The position numbers and the translations under genes are program-made. A model generated the notes under the pieces. It did not search any database. It was not told the origin of the DNA and saw nothing but the letters and a program-made list of their open reading frames with translations. This document shows positions 24,732 to 31,855 of a stretch of 64,000 nt of DNA, in pieces. The stretch spans positions 1,488,001 to 1,552,000 of the forward strand of contig NZ_JAGIOP010000002.1 in the NCBI RefSeq assembly GCF_017876775.1, read 5' to 3'. Each line of letters opens with the position of its first letter. Position 1 is the stretch's first letter. This stretch comes from Mycolicibacterium lutetiense (GTDB lineage: Bacteria; Actinomycetota; Actinomycetes; Mycobacteriales; Mycobacteriaceae).

Positions 24732-26206
24732 CCGCACAGGTCCTCGTCGTCGGTGCCGGACCGACCGGACTCACCATGGCGCTCGAGCTGGCCAGGAGGA
24801 GCGTCACCGTCCGCATCGTCGACGCTGCAACCGCGCCGACGACCGAAACCCGCGCGCTCGGTGTCCAACCCAGGACACTCGAGCTGTTCGAGAAGCTGCA
24901 ACTTGCCGACGCCTCCGTGGCCAGAGGCGTTCCGGTCACTGAATTCAACGTCTTCAGTGAGGGAAAACGATTCCTGCATCTGGACATCCACGCCTTGGAT
25001 ACCCCGCATCCCTACCTGCTGATGGTGCCGCAACCCCAGGTGGAGGCACTCCTGTCCGGCCGGTTGGCCGAGCACGGCGTCACCGTCGAACACGGCGTCG
25101 AACTGAGCACACTCACCCACACCCCCGACGACGTGCGGGTCGGTCTGCGGCATCGCACCGGACTGATGGAACAGACCCGTGCGCCGTGGGTCATCGGCTG
25201 CGACGGTGCACACAGCATCGTGCGACGTCAGCTCGGAGTGCCGTTCGTCGGCGCCGCATTTGAGGAGAACTTCGCCGTCGCCGACGTCCAGATGGACTGG
25301 TCGTTGCCCTATGACGTGTTCTATTCGTTCCTCAACCGGGGCCGCTTCGTCGCATTCTTTCCGATGCCCGGCGGCCTGCACCGCCTCACCATCGCGTACC
25401 GACCCCGCCAATCCCCTGTGGGTGAAGTGACTTTCGAGGAACTGCAGAGCGCCGTGGAGCGGTGCGCGCCGGCCGGGGCCCGCATCTCCGAGATCACCCA
25501 TGCCGGCCGATTTCGCATCAACCAACGCAAGGTGGCCCGGCATTCTGTCGGGCGGGTATACCTCGCCGGCGACGCAGCACATGTGCACTCGGTCGTGGGC
25601 GGGCAGGGAATGAACACCGGTATCCAGGACGCGTTCAACCTGGGCTGGAAACTCGCGGCTGTGGTTCACGGTCAAGCCGCGCCCGAGATTCTCGACAGTT
25701 ATGCGGTCGAACGCTCCCCGGTGGCACACCGACTGGTGAAGGGAACCCGGAGGGCTACCCGGATGACCCTGTTGCGCAACCCTATTGCCGCCGCCGCTCG
25801 TCGCCATCTGGCGCCGCATATCACCGCTCGGCCAGCCGTTCAGCGCATCGTGGAGCGTGCCCTGACCCAGCTCGACGTGTCGTACCGCGGTCGCACCGGA
25901 GGCACCAATGACACACGCCTGGCAGTCGGGGACCGGTTCCCGCACATCAGTGTGCTCGACTCATCCAGGTTCACGCTGCTGCATTCCGGCCCGGAGCCAC
26001 TCGGACTCCATGCCGCAATCGGGCCCCATGCGGAGCTGATCGACGTCAGGCATGACACCGCTCAGGCGGGATGTGCGGGGCTCACGCTCGTGCGTCCTGA
26101 CGGCTACCTCGCACTGCTCGATTGCAGTGTCCGCGAACTCCGCGACTATCTCGGCCGAACGTTCACTCCCCCCGCGGCCGGCGAACACACAGCGGCAACA
26201 GGTTAG
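24728..26206 (+). CDS. FAD-dependent aromatic monooxygenase (PheA/TfdB type)
   Basis: A 492-residue class A flavin monooxygenase. The three standard motifs are visible: VLVVGAGPTGLTMALELARR at the N-terminus, the DG motif APWVIGCDGAHSIVRRQLG near 155-175, and the GD motif GRVYLAGDAAHVHSVVGGQG near 275-295. The C-terminal 100 residues form a thioredoxin-like tail (GDRFPHISVLDS, VRPDGYLALLD) as in phenol hydroxylases and antibiotic-modifying hydroxylases. It is coupled by ATGA overlap to the methyltransferase and controlled by the divergent TetR, so a detoxification role (hydroxylation plus methylation of a xenobiotic) is a reasonable inference. Confidence 0.85.
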   Translation: MTAQVLVVGAGPTGLTMALELARRSVTVRIVDAATAPTTETRALGVQPRTLELFEKLQLADASVARGVPVTEFNVFSEGKRFLHLDIHALDTPHPYLLMVPQPQVEALLSGRLAEHGVTVEHGVELSTLTHTPDDVRVGLRHRTGLMEQTRAPWVIGCDGAHSIVRRQLGVPFVGAAFEENFAVADVQMDWSLPYDVFYSFLNRGRFVAFFPMPGGLHRLTIAYRPRQSPVGEVTFEELQSAVERCAPAGARISEITHAGRFRINQRKVARHSVGRVYLAGDAAHVHSVVGGQGMNTGIQDAFNLGWKLAAVVHGQAAPEILDSYAVERSPVAHRLVKGTRRATRMTLLRNPIAAAARRHLAPHITARPAVQRIVERALTQLDVSYRGRTGGTNDTRLAVGDRFPHISVLDSSRFTLLHSGPEPLGLHAAIGPHAELIDVRHDTAQAGCAGLTLVRPDGYLALLDCSVRELRDYLGRTFTPPAAGEHTAATG

Positions 26207-26209
26207 CCG

Positions 26210-26500
26210 CTACTCCGGCCCGTCGGACTCTGCCTGGTCCTTGTATTCCCAGCTCGCCCCCGCGGTCAACGTGCCGGGCTCCAGCTCGGTGCGCCCAGCG
26301 TCACGCACATGCACCGTCTGCGCCAGGATCTCGTCGGGCTTGCCGCCGATCACGATGACCGGATGCTCGTACTCGATGCCGTAGAGCTTGAGCGCGGCAT
26401 GCACGGCGTGCGCCGCGGCCTTGCCGCGCGACATCTTGGCGTTCGAGTTGACCCTGATGACCAGCCGGCGTTCCGGTGCTTCGGCGTCTTCGGCGTCCAT
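26210..26500 (-). CDS. PTH2-like aminoacyl-tRNA hydrolase family protein
   Basis: A 96-residue protein. RRLVIRVNSNAKMSRGKAAA followed by HAVHAALKLYG matches the start of the peptidyl-tRNA hydrolase 2 fold (compare [22 protein letters not shown]). The latter half, HPVIVIGGKPDEILAQTVHV and VRDAGRTELEPGT, also follows PTH2 (D.G.T.i.pGt). It would cleave peptidyl-tRNA esters; bacteria normally use the unrelated Pth1. ATG at 26498-26500. It lies tail to tail with the monooxygenase gene, 3 bases apart, and 44 bases after the TrkA gene on its own strand. Confidence 0.65.
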   Translation of the reverse strand: MDAEDAEAPERRLVIRVNSNAKMSRGKAAAHAVHAALKLYGIEYEHPVIVIGGKPDEILAQTVHVRDAGRTELEPGTLTAGASWEYKDQAESDGPE

Positions 26501-26544
26501 GCGCACGAGCTTAAGGCTTCCTCCGACCGCCGCTTCACCGCGCG

Positions 26545-27237
26545 TCACGGCTCCTCGGAAACCACTTCCCGCAGGAACTCCCCGCCGTGGATTGCGGCGA
26601 GCAGCGAATTCTCCGAGGTGCGGTTGGCAGTGAACAACAGCTCGTCGCCCACCTCGAACACATCGTCGGGCGCGGGCAACCTGACCTTGTTTCCGCGGAC
26701 GATGGTGACCAGCGCGGTGTCCACCGGCAAGTCCAGGCGGTCCACCCGCTGACCGACCACCGGGTTGTCTTCCGGCAGCGTGAGTTTGGTCAACTCGACC
26801 CGACCCCCACGCAATGACATCAGCCGTACGAGGTGCCCGACGTCGATGGCACCCTCGATGCCGGCAACCAACGAGCCCGGCGTCGACACCGCGACATCGA
26901 TGCCCCAATCCTGGCCGAACAACCACTGGTTGCGGATGTCGTTGATCCGGGCCACCACTCGCGGCACCCCGAACTCGGACTTGGCCAACAATCCGACCAC
27001 CAGATTCGACTTGTCGTCACCAGTTGCGGCGATCAGCACGTCGGCGGTTTCGATCCCGGCGCCCTCCATCGCGGAGAGCTCGCAGGCGTCGGCCAGCAAC
27101 CAATCGGCATCGGGCACCGTGTGCGGCTCGTACCGCCGGTGCAGCTGCTCGATCAACAAGACTTTGTGGCCGTTCTCGAGCAACTCACTCGCCACGGAGC
27201 GGCCCACATTGCCGGCACCGGCGATCACGACTCGCAT
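26545..27237 (-). CDS. TrkA-type K+ uptake regulatory protein, CeoC-like
   Basis: A 230-residue RCK protein: an NAD-binding half starting MRVVIAGAGNVGRSVASELL, with VLLIEQ at strand two and VLIAATGDDKSNLVVGLLAK, then a TrkA_C half (VELTKLTLPEDNPVVGQRVD, DVFEVGDELLFTA). It matches M. tuberculosis CeoC/TrkB in length. RCK proteins gate Trk-type K+ channels in response to NAD(H) or nucleotides. ATG 27235-27237 is used; GTG 15 bases upstream is possible. Its usual partner CeoB is not adjacent here; instead it diverges from a CPA1 K+/H+ antiporter gene, so both potassium import and export are represented in this 2.3-kb stretch. Confidence 0.82.
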   Translation of the reverse strand: MRVVIAGAGNVGRSVASELLENGHKVLLIEQLHRRYEPHTVPDADWLLADACELSAMEGAGIETADVLIAATGDDKSNLVVGLLAKSEFGVPRVVARINDIRNQWLFGQDWGIDVAVSTPGSLVAGIEGAIDVGHLVRLMSLRGGRVELTKLTLPEDNPVVGQRVDRLDLPVDTALVTIVRGNKVRLPAPDDVFEVGDELLFTANRTSENSLLAAIHGGEFLREVVSEEP

Positions 27238-27316
27238 CTTCCGTCCGCTCACTCCCCTATTTTCGCCTATCGGCATGGTCCACCCGCGGTCCATTGTCCT
27301 GATTAACTAATTCCCG

Positions 27317-28813
27317 ATGAGTCTGAACCAGCTCTACCTCACCTTGCTCACCGGCGGCGTCGTGCTGCTGGCCAGCATCATCGGCACCCGGGTGGCAACC
27401 CGCATCGGGTTCCCCAGCCTGCTGTTCTTCCTGGCGGTCGGCATGATTCTGGGGGTCGACGGGATCGGGCTGGATTTCAACAACGTCGAACTGGCCCGCA
27501 ACGTGTGCACCACGGCCTTGGCGATCGTGCTCGTCGAAGGTGGGTTGACCACGCGATTCTCCGACATCCGCGGAGTACTGGCACCCGCCGGGGTGCTGGC
27601 CACCGTCGGCGTCCTGGTCAGCACCGCCATCACCGCTGTCGGCGCACACCTGCTGCTGAACATGGACTGGCAACTCGCGCTGCTGCTCGGGGCCATCGTC
27701 TCCTCCACCGATGCGGCGGCGGTGTTCTCGGTGCTGCGAATCCTGCCGCTGCCCCGGCGGCTGGCAGGCATGCTGGAAGCCGAATCCGGCTTCAACGACG
27801 CCCCCGCGGTCATCCTGGTGCTGACGTTCAGCGTGGTGCCGTTCGTGTTCCACCCCGAGGGCGCCGTCACCGACCTCGTCTACGAACTGGTCACCGGTTC
27901 CCTGCTGGGCCTGGCCATCGGGTTCGCCGGTGCATTTGCCCTGCGTCGCATCGCATTGCCGGCCTCGGGGCTCTATCCGATCGCCACCTTCGGTTTGGGT
28001 TTCATCGCATTCGCGGCCGCGGGCAGCGCCCACGCGAGCGGTTTCATCGCCGCGTATCTGTCCGCGGTGGTGCTGGCGAACTCGGGTCTGCCGCACAAGT
28101 CCGCCACCCGTTCCTTCGCCGAAGGGGTGGGCTGGCTGGCCCAGATCGGGCTGTTCGTCCTGCTCGGATTGCTGGTGAACCCGCACGACCTGGCCGGCGA
28201 CATCATCCCGGCGATCGTTGTCGGCCTGGTGCTCCTGCTGCTCGCCCGTCCCGCGTCGGTGATGTTGTCGCTGGCCGGTTTCCGCATCCCGCTGCGTGAA
28301 CAACTCTTTCTGTCCTGGGCCGGACTGCGCGGTGCGGTGCCGATCGTGCTGGCCACGTTTCCGATCGTCGCCGGGGTTCCCGACAGCTACCGGTTGTTGA
28401 ACGTGGTGTTCATCCTCGTCGTGATCTTCACCCTGGTGCAGGCCCCCAGCATCCGTTTCGTGGCAAACGCGTTGGGTCTGATCACCCGCGACGTCACTCG
28501 CGAGATTCAGGTCGAAGCTGCCCCGCTGGACGTGCTCGATGCCGAACTGCTGACCATGACCGTGCAGCCCCATTCGCGACTGCACAACGTGACCATCCTC
28601 GAACTGCGACTGCCCGACCCGGCCGTCATCACGCTGATCATCCGCAACGGCCGCACCTTCGTCCCACTGCCGGACACCCGCATCGCCGTCGGCGACGAAC
28701 TGCTGATCGTCACCACCAGCAAAATGCGTACCGCCGCCGAGGCCCGGCTGCGCGCAGTGAGCCGTCGCGGCAAACTCGCCTACTGGTTCGACGAATACGG
28801 GCTGGCCGACTGA
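27317..28813 (+). CDS. K+/H+ antiporter, NhaP2/CvrA type, with TrkA_C tail
   Basis: A 498-residue transporter of the CPA1 family. About 12-13 hydrophobic helices span residues 1-395, with conserved charged positions in SSTDAAAVFSVLRILPLP and ESGFNDAPAVILVLTF, the double-Asp/Asn ion-binding region of these antiporters. The C-terminal 95 residues (HSRLHNVTILELRLPDPAVI, DTRIAVGDELLIVTTS) form an RCK_C/TrkA_C domain that would bind a regulatory nucleotide such as c-di-AMP. It extrudes K+ (or Na+) for volume and pH control. ATG start at 27317; divergent from the CeoC-like gene across 79 bases. Confidence 0.87.
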   Translation: MSLNQLYLTLLTGGVVLLASIIGTRVATRIGFPSLLFFLAVGMILGVDGIGLDFNNVELARNVCTTALAIVLVEGGLTTRFSDIRGVLAPAGVLATVGVLVSTAITAVGAHLLLNMDWQLALLLGAIVSSTDAAAVFSVLRILPLPRRLAGMLEAESGFNDAPAVILVLTFSVVPFVFHPEGAVTDLVYELVTGSLLGLAIGFAGAFALRRIALPASGLYPIATFGLGFIAFAAAGSAHASGFIAAYLSAVVLANSGLPHKSATRSFAEGVGWLAQIGLFVLLGLLVNPHDLAGDIIPAIVVGLVLLLLARPASVMLSLAGFRIPLREQLFLSWAGLRGAVPIVLATFPIVAGVPDSYRLLNVVFILVVIFTLVQAPSIRFVANALGLITRDVTREIQVEAAPLDVLDAELLTMTVQPHSRLHNVTILELRLPDPAVITLIIRNGRTFVPLPDTRIAVGDELLIVTTSKMRTAAEARLRAVSRRGKLAYWFDEYGLAD

Positions 28814-28877
28814 CGTGGCCCGTGCTGACGTCGGTGTGGCGTCGAGCACATCCGCGCTTGCTGATTTGAAACACAAC

Positions 28878-28893
28878 CCTCCCCCAGGGGTAG
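28878..28893. promoter_or_regulatory. Possible CsoR/CstR-like operator
   Basis: ACCCTCCCCCAGGGGT is a C/G-tract dyad (outer arms ACCC/GGGT) in the 241-base region before the SulP gene. CsoR-family repressors recognise such sites, but no CsoR gene is present in the window and the match is weak. No gene or other signal was identified in this gap. Confidence 0.2.
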
Positions 28894-29054
28894 AGTTTGC
28901 GTCGAGTAGAACGTGGCCATCGCCGTCTTGACGGACGCACCTTGTTGGCACTTCCAATTACACGTTCTGACAAGACTTTTCACGCGATGAAGCGTGTAAC
29001 ACTCGTCCCCACTTGCCGCGCCGGATCGCAGCGTGGCGCTGAAACGGAGCTGCG

Positions 29055-30557
29055 TTGAACCGATCATCCGAGACGCTGACACCGCACGAGCAGCAGTCGG
29101 TTCTGGCCACGCTCCGGTCGCCCCGCCGGTTGCGCACCGAGGTGCTCGCCGGCCTGGTGGTCGCATTGGCCCTGATCCCCGAAGCGATCTCGTTCTCGAT
29201 CATCGCCGGCGTGGACCCGCGGATCGGCCTGTTCGCCTCGTTCACGATGGCAGTGACCATCGCGGTCGTCGGTGGACGGCCGGCGATGATCTCGGCTGCG
29301 ACCGGGGCCGTTGCCCTGGTGGTGGCCCCGCTGGTGCGCAGTCACGGCCTGGATTACCTGATCGCCACTGTGATCCTGGCCGGAGTGCTGCAACTGATCC
29401 TCGGCGGCCTCGGGGTCGCCAAGCTGATGCGGTTCGTGCCGCGCAGCGTGATGGTCGGCTTCGTGAACGCGTTGGCAATCCTGATCTTCCTGGCCCAAGT
29501 GCCCCATCTGCTCGGGGTGCCGTGGCTGGTCTACCCGATGGTCGCAGTCGCCATCGCCGTCATCGTGGCGCTGCCCAAACTCAGCACCGCGATCCCCGCC
29601 CCCCTGGTGGCCATCGTGGTGCTCACCGCCGCGACCGTCGGATTCGGCTGGTCGATTCCCAACGTCGGTGACGAGGGGCAGCTGCCGTCGAGCCTGCCGT
29701 CCCTGCTGATTCCCAACGTTCCGTTCACCGTGCATACGCTCGGGGTCATCGCGCCTTATGCACTCGCCATGGCGGTCGTTGGCCTGTTGGAATCGCTGAT
29801 GACGGCCAAGCTCGTCGACGACGTTACCGACACCCACTCCGACAAGTCCCGTGAGGCGCTGGGTCAGGGCGTGGCGAACATCGTCACCGGATTCTTCGGC
29901 GGCATGGGCGGCTGCGCCATGATCGGGCAGACCATGATCAACGTGAAGGCCTGCGGCGCCCGGACTCGGATCTCGACGTTCCTGGCCGGCGCGTTCCTGC
30001 TCGGTCTCGTCGTCGGCCTCGGCGATATCGTGGCCCAAATCCCCATGGCCGCACTGGTCGCCGTGATGATCATGGTGTCCGTCGGGACCCTGGACTGGCA
30101 CAGCATCAACCCGAAAACGTTGCGGCGCATGCCCAAGAGCGAAACGACAGTCATGCTGGCGACAGTGGCGGTCACCGTCGCGACCAGCAACCTGGCCTAC
30201 GGCGTCGCCGTCGGCACCCTGACGGCCATGGTGCTGTTCGCCCGCCGGATCGCCCATTTCACCGAGGTGGTCGACATCGACCATCCCGACGACGACACCC
30301 GGGTGTATGCGGTCCGCGGCGAGCTGTTCTTCGCCTCCAGCAATGACCTGGTCTACCAGTTCGATTACACCGGCGATCCCGACAACGTGATCATCGACAT
30401 GAGCGAGGCTCACATCTGGGATGCATCCACCGTGTCCACCCTGGACGCCATCACCACCAAATACGCAGCCAAGGGCAAGACGGCCACCATTGTCGGCATG
30501 AACGAGAACAGCGCCGCGCGGCATGCCCGGCTCAGCGGCCAACTGGCCTCGCAGTGA
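29055..30557 (+). CDS. SulP-family anion transporter with STAS domain
   Basis: A 500-residue membrane protein. Residues 25-405 carry the SulP transport core: LRTEVLAGLVVALALIPEAI, the sulfate-transporter motif FASFTMAVTIAVVGGRPAMIS, and GQGVANIVTGFFGGMGGCAM. Residues 410-495 form a STAS domain (YAVRGELFFASSNDLVYQFD, NVIIDMSEAHIWDASTVSTL). SulP proteins import sulfate or bicarbonate. TTG at 29055 is taken as the start because an ACGGAG ribosome site lies 5 bases before it. Its stop overlaps the GTG start of a MerR gene, linking transporter and regulator in one transcript. Confidence 0.87.
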   Translation: MNRSSETLTPHEQQSVLATLRSPRRLRTEVLAGLVVALALIPEAISFSIIAGVDPRIGLFASFTMAVTIAVVGGRPAMISAATGAVALVVAPLVRSHGLDYLIATVILAGVLQLILGGLGVAKLMRFVPRSVMVGFVNALAILIFLAQVPHLLGVPWLVYPMVAVAIAVIVALPKLSTAIPAPLVAIVVLTAATVGFGWSIPNVGDEGQLPSSLPSLLIPNVPFTVHTLGVIAPYALAMAVVGLLESLMTAKLVDDVTDTHSDKSREALGQGVANIVTGFFGGMGGCAMIGQTMINVKACGARTRISTFLAGAFLLGLVVGLGDIVAQIPMAALVAVMIMVSVGTLDWHSINPKTLRRMPKSETTVMLATVAVTVATSNLAYGVAVGTLTAMVLFARRIAHFTEVVDIDHPDDDTRVYAVRGELFFASSNDLVYQFDYTGDPDNVIIDMSEAHIWDASTVSTLDAITTKYAAKGKTATIVGMNENSAARHARLSGQLASQ

Positions 30558-30961
30558 ACCGCCAGTGGGAATCGTTGAGCAGCCGGGATCACCTGCAGAT
30601 CGGCGAGGTCGCCGCGCGAACCGAATTGTCCATCAAGACGATCCGGCATTACGACGAGGTCGGCCTGGTCGTGCCCTCGGCGCGATCCGCCGGCGGCTTC
30701 CGCCTCTACACCGCCGACGACGTCAACCGACTGCTGGCGATCCGTCGCATGAAGCCGTTGGGCTTCAGCCTCGACGAAATGCGAGAACTGCTCGACGCCC
30801 TCGATGCTCTGAACTCCCCTACCGCGACCAACGCGCAGCGTGCCGAAGCCACAACCTATGTGGCCGAATGCCATACCCGCGCACAAGAAGCCTGCGTCAA
30901 ACTCACCCGGCAACTGGCATATGCGCGGGAACTGACCGAGCAACTGGCGGGCTACAACTGA
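30554..30961 (+). CDS. MerR-family regulator coupled to SulP
   Basis: A 135-residue MerR protein: winged helix LQIGEVAARTELSIKTIRHY, DEVGLVVPSARSAGGFRLYT, RRMKPLGFSLDEMRELLDAL, then a coiled-coil dimer helix (residues 85-130). Two cysteines (in VAECH and EACVKL) lie in that helix rather than in a classical metal-binding loop, so the effector is unclear. GTG at 30554 overlaps the SulP stop (GTGA). MerR activators usually sit upstream of or divergent from their targets; placement downstream in the same operon suggests feedback on the SulP promoter. Confidence 0.82.
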   Translation: MNRQWESLSSRDHLQIGEVAARTELSIKTIRHYDEVGLVVPSARSAGGFRLYTADDVNRLLAIRRMKPLGFSLDEMRELLDALDALNSPTATNAQRAEATTYVAECHTRAQEACVKLTRQLAYARELTEQLAGYN

Positions 30962-31009
30962 GCCGTTTGACCTGCGGGCCAAGTGAGCGCGGCGATTTGA
31001 CCGCGAAGG

Positions 31010-31025
31010 TCGAACATGTGTTCTA
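31010..31025. promoter_or_regulatory. LexA (SOS) box
   Basis: TCGAACATGTGTTCTA matches the mycobacterial SOS consensus TCGAAC-N4-GTTCGA in 11 of 12 fixed positions. A TAATGT -10-like hexamer (31024-31029) overlaps it. It lies 54 bases before the DUF6319-type gene. Confidence 0.65.
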
Positions 31026-31079
31026 ATGTTCTCGCCGCCATCCCGCTCAGTGCGGGCGATGTTCGAAAAGGAGTTCGCC

Positions 31080-31508
31080 GTGACGATGACTGTAGACGCT
31101 CAGGTAGCAGAAACCTCACCCACCGATTTCGACACTCCCGACGACTTGACCACTCCGCCCGAGAGCACCGCACCCGCCGCGGAAACGCCCGCGGAGGAGA
31201 AGGCGCGGAAGACCCCGGCCAAAAAGGCGCCGGCCAAGAAAGCCAAGACGATCGAGCTGACCCTCACCGTCACCGGTACCGCCGATGGCGAATGGCACGC
31301 CGAGCTCAAGCAGGGCACCACCTACCTGGCGCGCAACGTCGCGGTCGCGGCCGCCGCCGTCTCGCGCGCCGCCAAGGAGCTGCACGAGGATCTCTCCACC
31401 CCCATCGACGAAGTCATCGAAGAGGCACGCTCCCAGCAGGCCGCCAAGGTCGCCGCGCTCGAAGCCGAACTCGAAGCTGCGCGAAAAGTCTTGTCCGACT
31501 TGGAGTGA
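31080..31508 (+). CDS. Mycobacterial DUF6319-type protein, predicted SOS-regulated
   Basis: A 142-residue protein. GTG 31080 has an AAAGGAG ribosome site 6 bases upstream. Residues 1-60 are low complexity, with acidic/proline stretches then a Lys/Ala block (ARKTPAKKAPAKKAKT) like histone-type tails; residues 62-105 form a compact beta-like region (IELTLTVTGTADGEWHAELK); the end (AAKVAALEAELEAARKVL) is a coiled coil. The layout recalls DUF6319 proteins of actinobacteria; function is not established. The basic tail suggests nucleic-acid or membrane-surface contact. The LexA box upstream predicts induction by DNA damage. Confidence 0.7.
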   Translation: MTMTVDAQVAETSPTDFDTPDDLTTPPESTAPAAETPAEEKARKTPAKKAPAKKAKTIELTLTVTGTADGEWHAELKQGTTYLARNVAVAAAAVSRAAKELHEDLSTPIDEVIEEARSQQAAKVAALEAELEAARKVLSDLE

Positions 31509-31646
31509 GACGTTCGAGCCAAGTCGGTCCGGTCCACGCACCCGATCCCAGCCGGCTTCGAGCAGTTCACCGCCCGCACAGCGCGCGCACTGAGCCGCGG
31601 GGCTACCGCCGCGCAGCCTTGGCATTCATGGGCTGGCAGTTCCGCC

Positions 31647-31833
31647 GTGGGCTGGACGAGGATTCGGTTGCACGATGTGCGGCACACGTCGGTGTCGCTG
31701 ATGGTGGCCCGCGGTGTGCTGGTGCTCGACGTCGCGAAGTGGCACGGTCACGACCCGGCGATGATGCCGTCGGCTCTACGGTCACGCGTTGGCACGGGCG
31801 TCGCTGTTCGGGACGCGGGCGCCGAGCGAGTGA
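31647..31833 (+). pseudogene. Decayed tyrosine-recombinase (phage integrase) C-terminus
   Basis: The frame from 31647 reads IRLHDVRHTSVSLMVARGVL then VLDVAKWHGHDPAMM, matching the RLHDLRHT...GHSDPAMT catalytic block (Arg-His-x-x-...-His) of tyrosine integrases. A frameshift near 31770 then moves to a frame reading RLYGHALARASLFGTRAPSE and stop (31831-31833), the usual YxH tail with the tyrosine present. The N-terminal two thirds are absent. It is a remnant of an integrated element, close to tRNA-Ala. Confidence 0.7.
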
Positions 31834-31855
31834 CACGGTGCGTCGTCCCGGAGAA

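Noticed and set aside
24101..25945. A 614-codon minus-strand frame opposite the monooxygenase
   Set aside because: It is the antisense of well-supported genes, with no motifs of its own; long antisense frames are common in high-GC DNA.
27257..28957. A 566-codon minus-strand frame opposite the antiporter
   Set aside because: Rich in Gln, Gly, Asp and His from antisense GC codons, with no domain; a shadow.
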